Part shown: positions 9,796 to 18,743 of the stretch, piece by piece | How the letters are laid out: every line of letters begins with the position of its first letter | Position numbering within the stretch: position 1 is the first letter of the stretch | IMG/VR virus record: IMGVR_UViG_3300025276_000120 | Coordinates: 1 to 31,889 of that record | Length of the DNA: 31,889 nt | Source: a virus | Strand: one strand, 5' to 3' | Translations under genes and position numbers: made by a program | The notes under the pieces: model-generated | What the model saw: only the letters and a program-made list of their open reading frames with translations | Database searches by the model: none | What the model was told of the DNA's origin: nothing

Positions 9796-12700
9796 TGACA
9801 GTTCCAACTCAAGTAACTAGAAATGATGCAATAGCTATTGCCGGTCAAGTAGCTTATGACTTTGGATTTGAAGCTTTAACGGATGCTGACCTTCAAGTGT
9901 ACGTTAATGGACTGCCAGAGTCAGGTGGATATACTATTGCGCGTAACATAGCTCCGCAAATTGGTGGCACTGTTACATTCTTCGCCCCATATATTCCTAC
10001 AGCAGGGCAAAATGTAAGCCTAGTTTTAGAGATGCCTCTTGATCGCACTACTGATTATCAGAACAGCGGTGACTTTTTAGCAAGTGCAGTTAACGCTGAC
10101 TTTGACAAAATATATATTGGGGCAATTCAAAACGAAAACTTTTTGGATAGAACACTACGACTGCAAAATGTAGATCCTACGCCTAGCAATGGCGAAGAAT
10201 ATCCTATGGCATTGCCACTTACTGATGCTCGGAAAGATAGAATATTGGCATTCAACAATATTGGTGTACCGATTGCAGGCCCAAAGACAAGTGACATAAC
10301 AGATGGTCTAAGTCTTAAATCAACGTTAACAAACGGCAACGTTACTGGCGGCACTGACATTGATATTAGTGTTGGCGATTCAATCACTACATTAAATAGT
10401 GGAATAAAAATTAATCGTTTTTATAACGAGGGCGATTTTGCATCAAACAGTGCAACAGGATTAGCCACACAACAGTCTATTAAAACGTACGTTGATTCAG
10501 CCGTAGGGCTTTTCGATAGTTTATCCGAAGTACTTGCTAACGGAAATACTTCTGGCGGCAATGATATCTCTATGAGTTCCGGTGACAATATTATATTTGC
10601 AGGAAGTAGTGGCCAATTAAAGATTGGATCCGATCCTCGGGTAAATATTGATGCTACCGGTGTTGATTTATTTGGTGCAGTATTCTTGAAAAGCCAAATA
10701 GGTCAACCTAATAGTACTCTAGGTTTTAGCCAAGGTGCTACTGTTAACGAATTTAGCATTGATGGAACATTATCAGGAAATAGTGATACTTCACTTCCTA
10801 CAGAAAAAGCCGTAAAAACGTACGTTGATAATGCTGTCCCTGCGGCAGAGTCTTTAGCCAATACATTAATAGCAGGTAATGTTACGAGTGGCACTAATAT
10901 TGAAGTAAGTACTAGCGATGCAGTACAGTTTGGTACTAGCGTTTCTAATAACTTAAAAATTAGCCATGATGGAACAGTAGGCTTAATTAAAGAAATTGGG
11001 TCAGGCTATTTAAAGATACAAGGAGATCAGTTAGATATAAGAGGTAATGATGGAACAAGCGGAATAACTATTTCTCCTGTACCAAGTCAAACCTATAATG
11101 ATATTACGTTTCAAACTGGGCCGTCAGGATCAGTACAATTATATGTTACTGCTGATGGTGTTGCTTTTTCTACAGGTCAAAGCGTTCAATCTATTCAAAC
11201 AAGTACAGCTTTAAGCACTAGCAACACAACCTTGTCTACAACTGGCGCAATTAAGTCTTATGTAGATACAGCGGTTGCAGGACTACCTGTTGGAGACATA
11301 ACAGCAATTACCGCTACTGCCCCTATTACAGGTGGTGGCACATCGGGTGCTGTTAGTATAGGAATAAACCAAGCAACCACAAGTCAAAGTGGATACTTAT
11401 CTAATACAGATTGGAATACTTTTAATAGTAAATCCACATTTTCTGGTGCTTATGCAGATCTTACTGGCAAGCCTACTATACCTACTAATAACAATGAGCT
11501 TATTAATGGTGCAGGGTATATAACATCGGCAGGTGTTCCTAGTTCTGTCACTTCAGTAAGCGCAACTGCTACTGGAGGAATTACTGTAACTGGTTCGCCA
11601 ATTACTACAAGTGGTACCTTAGCGTTTGCTTTAGATTCCACTGTAGTTAAAACAACTGGCACTCAAACAATTTCAGGCAAAACAATGAGTGGCGTTATTC
11701 TTGACGGTAACGTTAATGGAACTGGTGTTTTAGATAGCACTCAATTTCCTACAGGTGCTGACAACAATAATATTGCGTCAGCATTAGCTGTAAAAACATA
11801 CGTCGATGCGCAAGTAGGCACCTCTGATACTCTTAAAGAAGTTTTGGTTAACGGAAACGTAACTGATGGCTCAAATTTAGTAATTAGTTCAGGCGATGCA
11901 ATTTCTATTGGCGGTCAAAACAGTACTGATACAGTTACAACTATCGACGCTAGTTCTACTGATACAGATCTTGCAACTGCATTAGCAATTAAAACTTACG
12001 TTGACTCTTCTGTACCTTCCGCAGAATCTTTAAAAAATACTTTGGCCGCTGGAAATATTAGTGACGGCACTGATTTAATAATGAGTACTGGCGATGATTT
12101 AACAATAAGTGCAGGATCTTCTTTAGATATTAAGACAGCGGGATTGTTTAAATTAAACAACGCTCAAGTATCAGACATTGTAAACGTTATTGATGCTAGT
12201 ACTAGCTCTGCGGATTTAGTAACTGGAACAGCAGTTAAAAACTATGTCACTTCTGTATTACCTTCTTCGCAATCTTTGTCAGCTACATTAGCTGTAGGAA
12301 ATAGTACTGGCGGTACTGATATAGAGTTAAGTCCACTCGATACTTTTAACGTTCTTACTAGCGGTAGTGTTTCAAAAACCGTAATAAGTCGTCGTCTAGG
12401 TCTTCCTTCTATTGGCAACATAACTTTGATGGGCGACACTGACGGAGCTTTGTTTGAAGCTGATGAAGTTCATTATAGTAGTGAAGGTAAAAAACGACTT
12501 CAGTTTATTGCTAGCGGTGCTACAAGATTTATATCCGAATCAACTGGCGCGTTTGATTTTGAAAATACTAGCGGCCAAAGCATAATACAATTTGCTAATA
12601 ATGGTGCCATTAGCATTATGAGTCCAAACCCAGTGCCTGCTAACAGTGCTATCGCTGTTGGTGGCAACGTTGTAATTGATAACTTAAGAAACATTAAAAA

Positions 12701-15700
12701 CGTACCTGTTATCTATAACAATAATTCTGGACTGCAAGCAGTAGATTTAAACAACTCTGACTCACTTATTTTTAATACACCAGACGGTCACTCTGCATTA
12801 TTGTTAAGCGGTGGTTCTTTCGATACTAACTATTACAGTAACGAAACGCATTACTTTAGAGGAATAGATGGTTTAGATATTCATGCAATCATTAATACTT
12901 CGGGAATAAGAAGTCTTGGTAATCTCCAGTTAGGTAGTTCAACCGCAGTTACTAGCATATTAGACGAAGACGACATGGCATCTGATAGTAGTGTTGCATT
13001 AGCTACTCAACAATCCATTAAAGCCTATGTTAATGCTCAAGTAGGCACCGCTGATTCTTTATCTGAGGTATTGGCTAACGGTAATACAACTGGTTCAAAC
13101 AATATCCTTTTTGGTGCCAACAACAAAGCTATATTTAATAGTAGTTTTGAAATCTACAGGGATGCAAGCAACGCTATAATTTCTGAAACTGGCGCAGGAA
13201 GTTTGATTCTACGAGGCACAAACCTCATTCTGCAAAGCGATGATAATGACGCGTACATTCAATGTATAGAGAATGGTTCGGTTACACTTTATCAACAAAT
13301 AGGAGGTAGTTCAGCCCCTAGATTAAATACTACTACGGTTGGTGTAAATGTTACTGGCACAATGGAATCAGATAGCTTACTTCTCGGAAGCGGTGCTACA
13401 GTTACTGAAATTTCAACTGGCACATCGTTAAGTACCAGTAACACAACCCTATCTACTACAGGTGCAATTAAATCTTATGTAGACACTGCAATATCTGGTG
13501 GTGGATTTGGAACTGTAACTTCGGTTGCTTCTACTATTGGTGGAAATGCTATAGCTGTAGGTGGAAGTCCAATTACATCGAATGGCACATTGGCATATAC
13601 ATTCCAAGGATCCGCAAGTCAATACATTAATGGTGCAGGTAACTTAGTAACTTTCCCAACTGATCAACAAGGTGTAACTTCAGTAGCATCTACAGTAACA
13701 GGAAATGCATTAACAGTTAGTGGATCGCCAGTAACTTCAACCGGAACATTAGCATACGCTTGGGCAGGTAATGCATCGGAATATATAAACGGTGCAGGTA
13801 ATTTAACTGCTTTCCCATCTATTCCTAGTGTTGGAAACGGCGTATTAACTATAGCCACTTCAGGTACAGTAAGTGGTAGTGGTACGTTTACTGCTAATCA
13901 ATCAGGCAATGCCACAATTACTATAGTTGGAGACGCGTTTCCATCTATACCAACTGTTAACGATTCGACTATTACATTTACTGCGGGTAACAAATTATCC
14001 GGTGGTGGAACTATTACTTTAAATCAAAGTAATGCTGAAACTGTTAGTTTTGGATTGGCTAGCAACAATGTATCTCAGTTTACTAATGACGCAGGGTATC
14101 TAACAGGTGTTACTGGATTTTTACCATTAAGCGGAGGCACACTTACAGGTGGTTTATTAGGAACTACAGCTAGTTTCTCGGGTACAACTTCATTAAACAA
14201 TTCATCTATTAACTTTGGTTTTGCTTCAGGGTCTGCTGAAATTAAACCGAAGGGTAGCTCTGGTTCTCTGTCAGCAGGCATAGATCTGTTCCGTACAAAC
14301 AGTTCAGGCTTTACTCTTCTAGGGTTGAGAATTTTGCCAGAGGGAGGTCTCAGCGTTAGTACTGGTGCTGTCACTATGGACGGCCTTCTTGAAGGTGTTA
14401 CTTCGCTTCAAATGGGTGGTGCGCTAACTGGTGCAAGTAGTATTCAGGTATCTGGAACAACTATTAGTTCTATCTCAACAAGCACATCATTAGGTACTAG
14501 TAACACAAGTCTATCCACAACTGGCGCAATTAAATCTTATGTCGATACGGCTGTAGCAAGTGTACCAGTAGGAGACATTACTAACATTTCTGTAAGTTCA
14601 CCAATTACAGGTGGAGGTTCATCTGGTTCTATAGGAATAGGAATACAAGTTGCTACTGCATCACAAGCAGGATTTTTATCTGCAGCTAACTTTAATACTT
14701 TTAATAACAAGTCTAATTTCTCTGGTGCTTACGCAGACCTTACCGGTAAACCAACCATTCCAACCAACAACAACCAGTTAACAAACGGTGCAGGCTACAC
14801 TACTAACACAGGTACAACTACTGCTTCTAACACGCAAACATTTACTAATAAGTCGGGTAATATTAGTCAGTGGACAAATAACTCGGGATACTTAACAAGT
14901 GTTACTGGATTCCTGCCGCTAACTGGCGGCACACTTACGGGTAATTTAACGGGAACAACTGCAACTTTTAACAACACTGTGACGTTAAGCGGTTCTGGCC
15001 TTGTTAATATCACCAAAGGTTTAGGGGTCTATATCTCTGCCAATTTAAGCGTTGCCGGACTCATCTTTAACACTAATGGTGGTGCTGTTGAAGTATCAGG
15101 TGATTTAAATATTAACTCTGGTGGTTTAACGGGCGCAAATAGTATTGGGCTGTCTGGAGTAACTGTTAGCTCCATTTCAACAAGCACAAGTTTGGCAGGA
15201 GCATCCAATACACAACTCGTAACAGCGTTAGCAGTTAAAACTTATGTTGATAACAGTCCTGTAGGTGACATAACTGGTGTCGCTGTTACTAGTCCACTTA
15301 CTGGAGGTGGAACTTCTGGAAATGTAACGGTAGCAATACAACAAGCAAGCGGTTCGCAAGCAGGATTTTTAAGCGCGGCTAACTGGACTACATTTAATAA
15401 TAAATCTACCTTCTCCGGTGCGTATTCTGATCTTACTGGAAAACCAACGATCCCCACCAACAACAATCAATTAACTAATGGTGCCGGATATATTACATCG
15501 AGTGCAGTTCCTACTAATAACAACCAGTTAACTAACGGTGCAGGTTATACAACTAACACTGGAACAGTAACAAGTGTAACAATTAATGGTAATGCTTATT
15601 CAGCTAGTGGAAGCACTGGAGTAACGATTGCACCACAGGGTAATGCGACACAATATATAAATGGTCAAGGTAACTTAACTACATTCCCATCTATTCCCTC

Positions 15701-16841
15701 AAGTGTAACCAACAATAACCAATTAATTAATGGTGCAGGCTATACAACTAATTTAGGTTTTGCTAGATACAACGCAGGTACAACTTACAGTAGTTACACT
15801 AATTTACAAAGATTCTATTCAAACACTAACATGGCTACAAGTGCAGGTAGTCAGTCAAGTTTAGAATGTTTCTCTAATGGATCAGGTAATGATGCCTTTA
15901 TGACATTCCATGTAGGCGGTGATTACGCTACCTACCTTGGATTAGATGGTGGCACTAACAAACTATCTACAGGCGGTTGGTCAGCAGGTGCGGTTTCACA
16001 TGCTATTTTCCACGAAGGGAACGTTCCGACTTATTCCCAACTTGGATCAATGCCATATTCAAATTTAAGTGGCACACCAACTATTCCTACTAACAACAAC
16101 CAGTTAAGTAATGGCGCAGGGTATATAACTTCAGCTCCAACCGTTTATAACGCGGCAATCCAATTTAACGCTAACGCTAATATGACAGGTGGAGGTTTAA
16201 TTACTCTTAATCAGTCAAATAGTGGATCAGTTAATTTTGATTCATTTACTGAAGATAATATTACTAATCCATCGTGGACAGGATCTTTAAACCAAAATGG
16301 TACAGGTAGCGGAGTCGCCCAAGAAGGTCGTATTGATAATGGTAATGGAGAAACAGTATTTTTAGGAATCAATTCTTCAGGTAGACTTTGTGGCGCAGAA
16401 TATGAAACTTCTATTACTATGAGCCTTCAGCAATTTAATAATTTAGGTTCAAATACTGACACCACAGTAATTCCGGGTCGAGCAGGATACATAGTAATAC
16501 CACTTGAAAGTATGTATATTATGAAATGTTCAGAGCAACTTGACCCTGCCTCTTCTATTGGTAATGATCTTCCTAACCTAATTCAAATAAGGCAATTTGG
16601 GCCAACCTCTTCTCAATTTACTGTATCTCAAATTACAGGTCAAAATATACTTGACGCAAGTGTTACTGGTACATCACTTATACAAAGAGATATTCCTTTA
16701 GTCCAAAGGGCTTATAAAGAAAACTCGCCTACACTCTTTAGGTTTGGAGGTTCAGGTGGTGGTTGGGATACAGCGGCCGGCTTTACATCAATGACGATCT
16801 TGTTAAAATATAGACTAATTAAAACGAGTGATTACAACTAA
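9795..16841 (+). CDS. giant repetitive tail fibre protein
   Basis: 2348 aa, about 7 kb. Residues 1-115 form a T7 gp17-like attachment domain (DADLQVYVNG, then LDRTTDYQNSGDFLASAVN). The shaft consists of Ser/Thr/Gly/Asn-rich modules: seven GN-x-T-x-G-x-D-I units, ten A-I-K-x-Y-V-D units, four DLTGKPTIPTNNN-type units, two FLPL-x-GGTLTG units and three ITGGGTSG units. Near residues 1990-2075 is a YSNTNMATS to HEGNVP block like those near the tips of T4-type fibres. The last 200 residues are non-repetitive beta-rich sequence, probably the receptor-binding tip. No intramolecular chaperone domain is recognisable. The start overlaps the previous stop (TAATG). Confidence 0.85.
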   Translation: MTVPTQVTRNDAIAIAGQVAYDFGFEALTDADLQVYVNGLPESGGYTIARNIAPQIGGTVTFFAPYIPTAGQNVSLVLEMPLDRTTDYQNSGDFLASAVNADFDKIYIGAIQNENFLDRTLRLQNVDPTPSNGEEYPMALPLTDARKDRILAFNNIGVPIAGPKTSDITDGLSLKSTLTNGNVTGGTDIDISVGDSITTLNSGIKINRFYNEGDFASNSATGLATQQSIKTYVDSAVGLFDSLSEVLANGNTSGGNDISMSSGDNIIFAGSSGQLKIGSDPRVNIDATGVDLFGAVFLKSQIGQPNSTLGFSQGATVNEFSIDGTLSGNSDTSLPTEKAVKTYVDNAVPAAESLANTLIAGNVTSGTNIEVSTSDAVQFGTSVSNNLKISHDGTVGLIKEIGSGYLKIQGDQLDIRGNDGTSGITISPVPSQTYNDITFQTGPSGSVQLYVTADGVAFSTGQSVQSIQTSTALSTSNTTLSTTGAIKSYVDTAVAGLPVGDITAITATAPITGGGTSGAVSIGINQATTSQSGYLSNTDWNTFNSKSTFSGAYADLTGKPTIPTNNNELINGAGYITSAGVPSSVTSVSATATGGITVTGSPITTSGTLAFALDSTVVKTTGTQTISGKTMSGVILDGNVNGTGVLDSTQFPTGADNNNIASALAVKTYVDAQVGTSDTLKEVLVNGNVTDGSNLVISSGDAISIGGQNSTDTVTTIDASSTDTDLATALAIKTYVDSSVPSAESLKNTLAAGNISDGTDLIMSTGDDLTISAGSSLDIKTAGLFKLNNAQVSDIVNVIDASTSSADLVTGTAVKNYVTSVLPSSQSLSATLAVGNSTGGTDIELSPLDTFNVLTSGSVSKTVISRRLGLPSIGNITLMGDTDGALFEADEVHYSSEGKKRLQFIASGATRFISESTGAFDFENTSGQSIIQFANNGAISIMSPNPVPANSAIAVGGNVVIDNLRNIKNVPVIYNNNSGLQAVDLNNSDSLIFNTPDGHSALLLSGGSFDTNYYSNETHYFRGIDGLDIHAIINTSGIRSLGNLQLGSSTAVTSILDEDDMASDSSVALATQQSIKAYVNAQVGTADSLSEVLANGNTTGSNNILFGANNKAIFNSSFEIYRDASNAIISETGAGSLILRGTNLILQSDDNDAYIQCIENGSVTLYQQIGGSSAPRLNTTTVGVNVTGTMESDSLLLGSGATVTEISTGTSLSTSNTTLSTTGAIKSYVDTAISGGGFGTVTSVASTIGGNAIAVGGSPITSNGTLAYTFQGSASQYINGAGNLVTFPTDQQGVTSVASTVTGNALTVSGSPVTSTGTLAYAWAGNASEYINGAGNLTAFPSIPSVGNGVLTIATSGTVSGSGTFTANQSGNATITIVGDAFPSIPTVNDSTITFTAGNKLSGGGTITLNQSNAETVSFGLASNNVSQFTNDAGYLTGVTGFLPLSGGTLTGGLLGTTASFSGTTSLNNSSINFGFASGSAEIKPKGSSGSLSAGIDLFRTNSSGFTLLGLRILPEGGLSVSTGAVTMDGLLEGVTSLQMGGALTGASSIQVSGTTISSISTSTSLGTSNTSLSTTGAIKSYVDTAVASVPVGDITNISVSSPITGGGSSGSIGIGIQVATASQAGFLSAANFNTFNNKSNFSGAYADLTGKPTIPTNNNQLTNGAGYTTNTGTTTASNTQTFTNKSGNISQWTNNSGYLTSVTGFLPLTGGTLTGNLTGTTATFNNTVTLSGSGLVNITKGLGVYISANLSVAGLIFNTNGGAVEVSGDLNINSGGLTGANSIGLSGVTVSSISTSTSLAGASNTQLVTALAVKTYVDNSPVGDITGVAVTSPLTGGGTSGNVTVAIQQASGSQAGFLSAANWTTFNNKSTFSGAYSDLTGKPTIPTNNNQLTNGAGYITSSAVPTNNNQLTNGAGYTTNTGTVTSVTINGNAYSASGSTGVTIAPQGNATQYINGQGNLTTFPSIPSSVTNNNQLINGAGYTTNLGFARYNAGTTYSSYTNLQRFYSNTNMATSAGSQSSLECFSNGSGNDAFMTFHVGGDYATYLGLDGGTNKLSTGGWSAGAVSHAIFHEGNVPTYSQLGSMPYSNLSGTPTIPTNNNQLSNGAGYITSAPTVYNAAIQFNANANMTGGGLITLNQSNSGSVNFDSFTEDNITNPSWTGSLNQNGTGSGVAQEGRIDNGNGETVFLGINSSGRLCGAEYETSITMSLQQFNNLGSNTDTTVIPGRAGYIVIPLESMYIMKCSEQLDPASSIGNDLPNLIQIRQFGPTSSQFTVSQITGQNILDASVTGTSLIQRDIPLVQRAYKENSPTLFRFGGSGGGWDTAAGFTSMTILLKYRLIKTSDYN
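10309..13120 (+). repeat. seven degenerate coding repeats, SL-x3-L-x2-GN-x-T-x-G-x-D-I type
   Basis: Units of about 25 residues start near 10309, 10518, 10849, 11826, 12024, 12271 and 13053. Each has S-L-x-x-x-L followed by G-N-x-[TS]-x-G and a D-I/L-x-x-S turn. They usually sit directly after an A-I-K-x-Y-V-D unit. They are protein-level repeats; at DNA level they have drifted. Confidence 0.8.
10460..15260 (+). repeat. ten A-[IV]-K-x-Y-V-[DNT] coding repeats in fibre shaft
   Basis: Copies lie near 10474, 10798, 11230, 11770, 11970, 12220, 13000, 13450, 14512 and 15217. Three carry an almost identical longer unit, SNTTLSTTGAIKSYVDTA or a close variant, near 11220, 13440 and 14500. They are likely trimeric shaft nodes. 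Confidence 0.8.
11439..16137 (+). repeat. four DLTGKPTIPTNNN-x-L-x-NGAGY-type coding repeats
   Basis: Copies begin near 11439, 14718, 15411 and 16057; the third has a doubled NNNQLTNGAGY, and a partial copy lies near 15706. DNA of these copies is more alike than the other repeats (for example GGTGCTTA[TC]GCAGA in the first two), suggesting recent duplication or recombination. Confidence 0.75.
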
Positions 16842-16868
16842 AACAACTAACTTTTATTGGAGAACAAA

Positions 16869-17132
16869 ATGAGCATAACAAAAACAGAAGAATTAGTAAC
16901 ATGTATTGCGTATCCGGCACTAGATTCGTCGGCTGAACCAACTACTAATGATGGCAACCCTACTTTACAAGTTGCAATAAACATAACTTTTGACGATCCG
17001 GATGACTTTGAATTGCCTGCAACAAGCAATCATTATTCTGTCATATCTCGATTTGATAAAGATGGTCAGCCAACCTCAGTAGATAGTCAACCTGCATTAG
17101 TAAAGAGTATTGCAGAGGCTATTTGGATCTAG
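16869..17132 (+). CDS. hypothetical protein after tail fibre
   Basis: 87 aa from the ATG at 16869, chosen because GGAG lies six bases upstream; a TTG at 16857 in frame would overlap that ribosome site. I do not recognise the family. The protein is acidic, soluble and likely beta-rich (QVAINITFDDPDDFELPA), with a C-terminal helix (ALVKSIAEAIWI). Its position between fibre and lysis genes would fit a fibre accessory or a small conserved late protein, but nothing in it proves a role. Its stop overlaps the next start as TAGTG. Confidence 0.6.
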   Translation: MSITKTEELVTCIAYPALDSSAEPTTNDGNPTLQVAINITFDDPDDFELPATSNHYSVISRFDKDGQPTSVDSQPALVKSIAEAIWI

Positions 17133-17314
17133 TGGCTACCATAAAAGAAACCATTATCAGAATGGAAGCGCATGAGAAAGAATGTCTTGTGCGCTACACT
17201 GATATACAACGGCAATTAGATACCGCAGGGACTAAACAAGTAAGACTAGAAAGAATGGTTCTTGCAATATATCCGTTTATATTAACTGCAATTGCGTTTG
17301 CGAAATATGGATGA
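17132..17314 (+). CDS. small XhlA-like membrane protein, possible holin partner
   Basis: 60 aa from the GTG at 17132 (TAGTG overlap with the previous stop); a TTG at 17123 with AGAGG four bases upstream would give 63 aa and cannot be excluded. An amphipathic charged helix (HEKECLVRYTDIQRQLD) is followed by one C-terminal transmembrane segment (MVLAIYPFILTAIAFAKYG). This order resembles XhlA-type proteins that act with holins. It lies in the lysis cluster ahead of a 3-TM holin. The role in lysis is inferred; it could also be an antiholin or unrelated. Confidence 0.5.
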   Translation: MATIKETIIRMEAHEKECLVRYTDIQRQLDTAGTKQVRLERMVLAIYPFILTAIAFAKYG

Positions 17315-17356
17315 AGGTGTAATAATTACATCTCAAATTAATTATAGGAAACGATA

Positions 17357-17572
17357 ATGGATATTACTAACGGTGAAACAGGTGAAGTTCACACAATCGA
17401 CGAAGAAAATTTGTCTTCAGACAAAGCAATCTTTTTTGCAAAACTGAAAGAAAAAATGGAAGCTAAAATTCAATGTCAGTTAGCACTTCAAGAGTTAGAT
17501 CATGTAATTACCATGTACGCTAACATAATGCTGAAAGAAGAAGAAGAAGAAGTACAGGAAGATGCTGAGTAA
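17357..17572 (+). CDS. hypothetical acidic protein in lysis cluster
   Basis: 71 aa, starting after AGGAAACGATA. Highly acidic, with a C-terminal run of Glu (EEEEEVQED) and a central helical region (FFAKLKEKMEAKIQCQLALQELDHVITMY). No membrane segment and no family that I recognise. Its 3' end overlaps the holin start by 11 bases, so its translation probably drives the holin gene, whose own ribosome site (AGGA) falls inside this gene. Confidence 0.6.
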   Translation: MDITNGETGEVHTIDEENLSSDKAIFFAKLKEKMEAKIQCQLALQELDHVITMYANIMLKEEEEEVQEDAE

Positions 17573-17954
17573 CGTGTTACTTAATAGTCTGATTGGCCCT
17601 GTCTCTGATATTATTTCTAAATTTGTAGTAGACAAAGACAAGCAGAACGAACTAGCCCATGAGGTATCTACTCTTGCGGCTAGACATGTTCAAGAATTAA
17701 ACAAGGGTCAATTAGAAATTAACAAGATAGAAGCCGCACATCCGTCAATATTTGTGTCTGGATGGCGGCCTGCAGTTGGTTGGTGTTCTTGTTTTGGGCT
17801 AGCGTACAGTGCAATCTTGTCTCCATTTCTTGCTATATGGTTTGACGTTCCAGAATTAGATACCAGTTTATTGTCTACAGTATTGATGGCAATGTTAGGT
17901 ATGGGCGCGCTTAGAAGTTTTGACAAAAAAAATGGCGTAGGTCGAATGCGATGA
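17562..17954 (+). CDS. holin, 3-TM gene-transfer-agent type
   Basis: 130 aa. The N-terminal half is helical and charged; the signature SIFVSGWRPAVGW starts near residue 63, followed by hydrophobic segments CSCFGLAYSAILSPFLAIWF and LLSTVLMAMLGMGALRSF and a basic tail. This is the pattern of the 3-TM holin family known from gene transfer agents and many phages (Pfam GTA_holin_3TM, from memory). It forms inner-membrane lesions that release the endolysin. The next gene, an M15 peptidase, overlaps it as ATGA, the usual holin-endolysin arrangement. Confidence 0.85.
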   Translation: MLSNVLLNSLIGPVSDIISKFVVDKDKQNELAHEVSTLAARHVQELNKGQLEINKIEAAHPSIFVSGWRPAVGWCSCFGLAYSAILSPFLAIWFDVPELDTSLLSTVLMAMLGMGALRSFDKKNGVGRMR

Positions 17955-18304
17955 AAGATGTAAAACATTTTAAACTATCAGAGTTTGATTGTATGGAAAC
18001 AGGTGAAAACGAAATGGACTTGGAATTCATTAAGGGTCTTGATCACCTAAGATTAGTATGTAATTTTCCATTTAGGATTACATCAGGCTTTAGAAGTAAA
18101 AATCATAGCGTTGAAATAAAAAAGCCTGGGGGGGGAGGGACGCATACCCAAGGAATTGCGGCAGATATTTCTATATTTGACGGAGAACGACGACATACAA
18201 TAGTGAGACACGCGCTTGCATTAGGATTTACAGGCGTGGGAATTGCAAAAACATTCGTTCACTTAGATATGAGGAAAACAACACCAGTAATTTGGGTTTA
18301 TTAA
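17951..18304 (+). CDS. endolysin, M15 (D-Ala-D-Ala carboxypeptidase-like) peptidase
   Basis: 117 aa, a single catalytic domain with no signal peptide. Zinc ligands are visible as H65 and D72 in GTHTQGIAADIS, and H104 in FVHLD; the substrate loop SGFRS is at residues 45-49. This is the M15A/M15_3 family, which cleaves peptide cross-bridges of the cell wall. It overlaps the holin as ATGA. A run of eight G (18127-18134) encodes the Gly loop just before the first ligand and is unusual in this AT-rich DNA. The gene end overlaps the end of the convergent gene at 18301 by four bases. Confidence 0.85.
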   Translation: MKDVKHFKLSEFDCMETGENEMDLEFIKGLDHLRLVCNFPFRITSGFRSKNHSVEIKKPGGGGTHTQGIAADISIFDGERRHTIVRHALALGFTGVGIAKTFVHLDMRKTTPVIWVY

Positions 18305-18435
18305 TAGCTCGACATCATTGATTTCTTCTTTTTCTTTTTGTTTTTAACAGGTTTTCCGGTAGCCATAGAAGCTTTCTTTGCGGCCATTTGTCCTTTAGGT
18401 GTATAGCTAAAATGTTTGTTTCCTACTTGTGGCAT
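18301..18435 (-). CDS. very small Lys-rich conserved phage protein
   Basis: 44 aa, starting MPQVGNKHFSYTPKGQMAAK and ending in a run of six Lys, then SMMSSY. TAGGACT precedes the ATG. Short basic proteins with an MP-x-V-x-K-K-x-[FY]-x-Y-T-x-x-G start are common in aquatic phages. The charge suggests nucleic-acid binding, but no function is established. It lies four bases after the similar basic gene upstream and is the last gene of the leftward operon. No terminator is visible behind it; the convergent endolysin stop overlaps it. Confidence 0.7.
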   Translation of the reverse strand: MPQVGNKHFSYTPKGQMAAKKASMATGKPVKNKKKKKKSMMSSY

Positions 18436-18439
18436 AGTC

Positions 18440-18727
18440 CTACCCTATTATTGACTTCTTTTTTTTGTTATTAGCAGCAAACTTTCTAGCGGCTTCTTTG
18501 CTACCAAATCCCCATTTACTCAGTGCTTTTTTTAATCTAGTTGGCCTGCCTTTACTATCTTTTAGAGGTCCAGCCATACCACCAAATCTTGCGGCAAAAC
18601 TTACTCGTCTTGGATTCTTGCCTTTGCTTACAGGTGCTTTTAAATTAGACCCTTCGGTTTTTTTAAAGTGCGCACGACCTGCGGCATTCAACCCACCTTC
18701 AGGATTTTGATATTTTTTAGCAACCAT
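18440..18727 (-). CDS. DUF6321-like basic phage protein
   Basis: 95 aa, strongly basic. Core features are GGLNAAGRAHF (residues 11-21), GSNLKAPV, RRVSFAARFGGMAGPLKD and KGRPTRLKKALSKWGF, which match my memory of the DUF6321 family of phage proteins. The C-terminal third (RKFAANNKKKKS) is Lys-rich. Nucleic-acid binding is likely from charge, with function otherwise unknown. The start ATG at 18727 has only a weak GAG upstream. It forms a pair with the 44-aa basic protein behind it. Confidence 0.75.
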   Translation of the reverse strand: MVAKKYQNPEGGLNAAGRAHFKKTEGSNLKAPVSKGKNPRRVSFAARFGGMAGPLKDSKGRPTRLKKALSKWGFGSKEAARKFAANNKKKKSIIG

Positions 18728-18743
18728 GCTCGATTATACCATT

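Noticed and set aside
10127-15466. Many 60-100-codon open frames on the minus strand inside the tail fibre gene
   Set aside because: They mirror the repeats of the fibre, have no ribosome sites, and their products are low-complexity Val/Pro/Leu-rich shadows.
10300-16137. Regularly spaced repeats that could suggest a CRISPR array
   Set aside because: The repeats are degenerate at DNA level, in frame, and unequal in spacing; they encode fibre modules.
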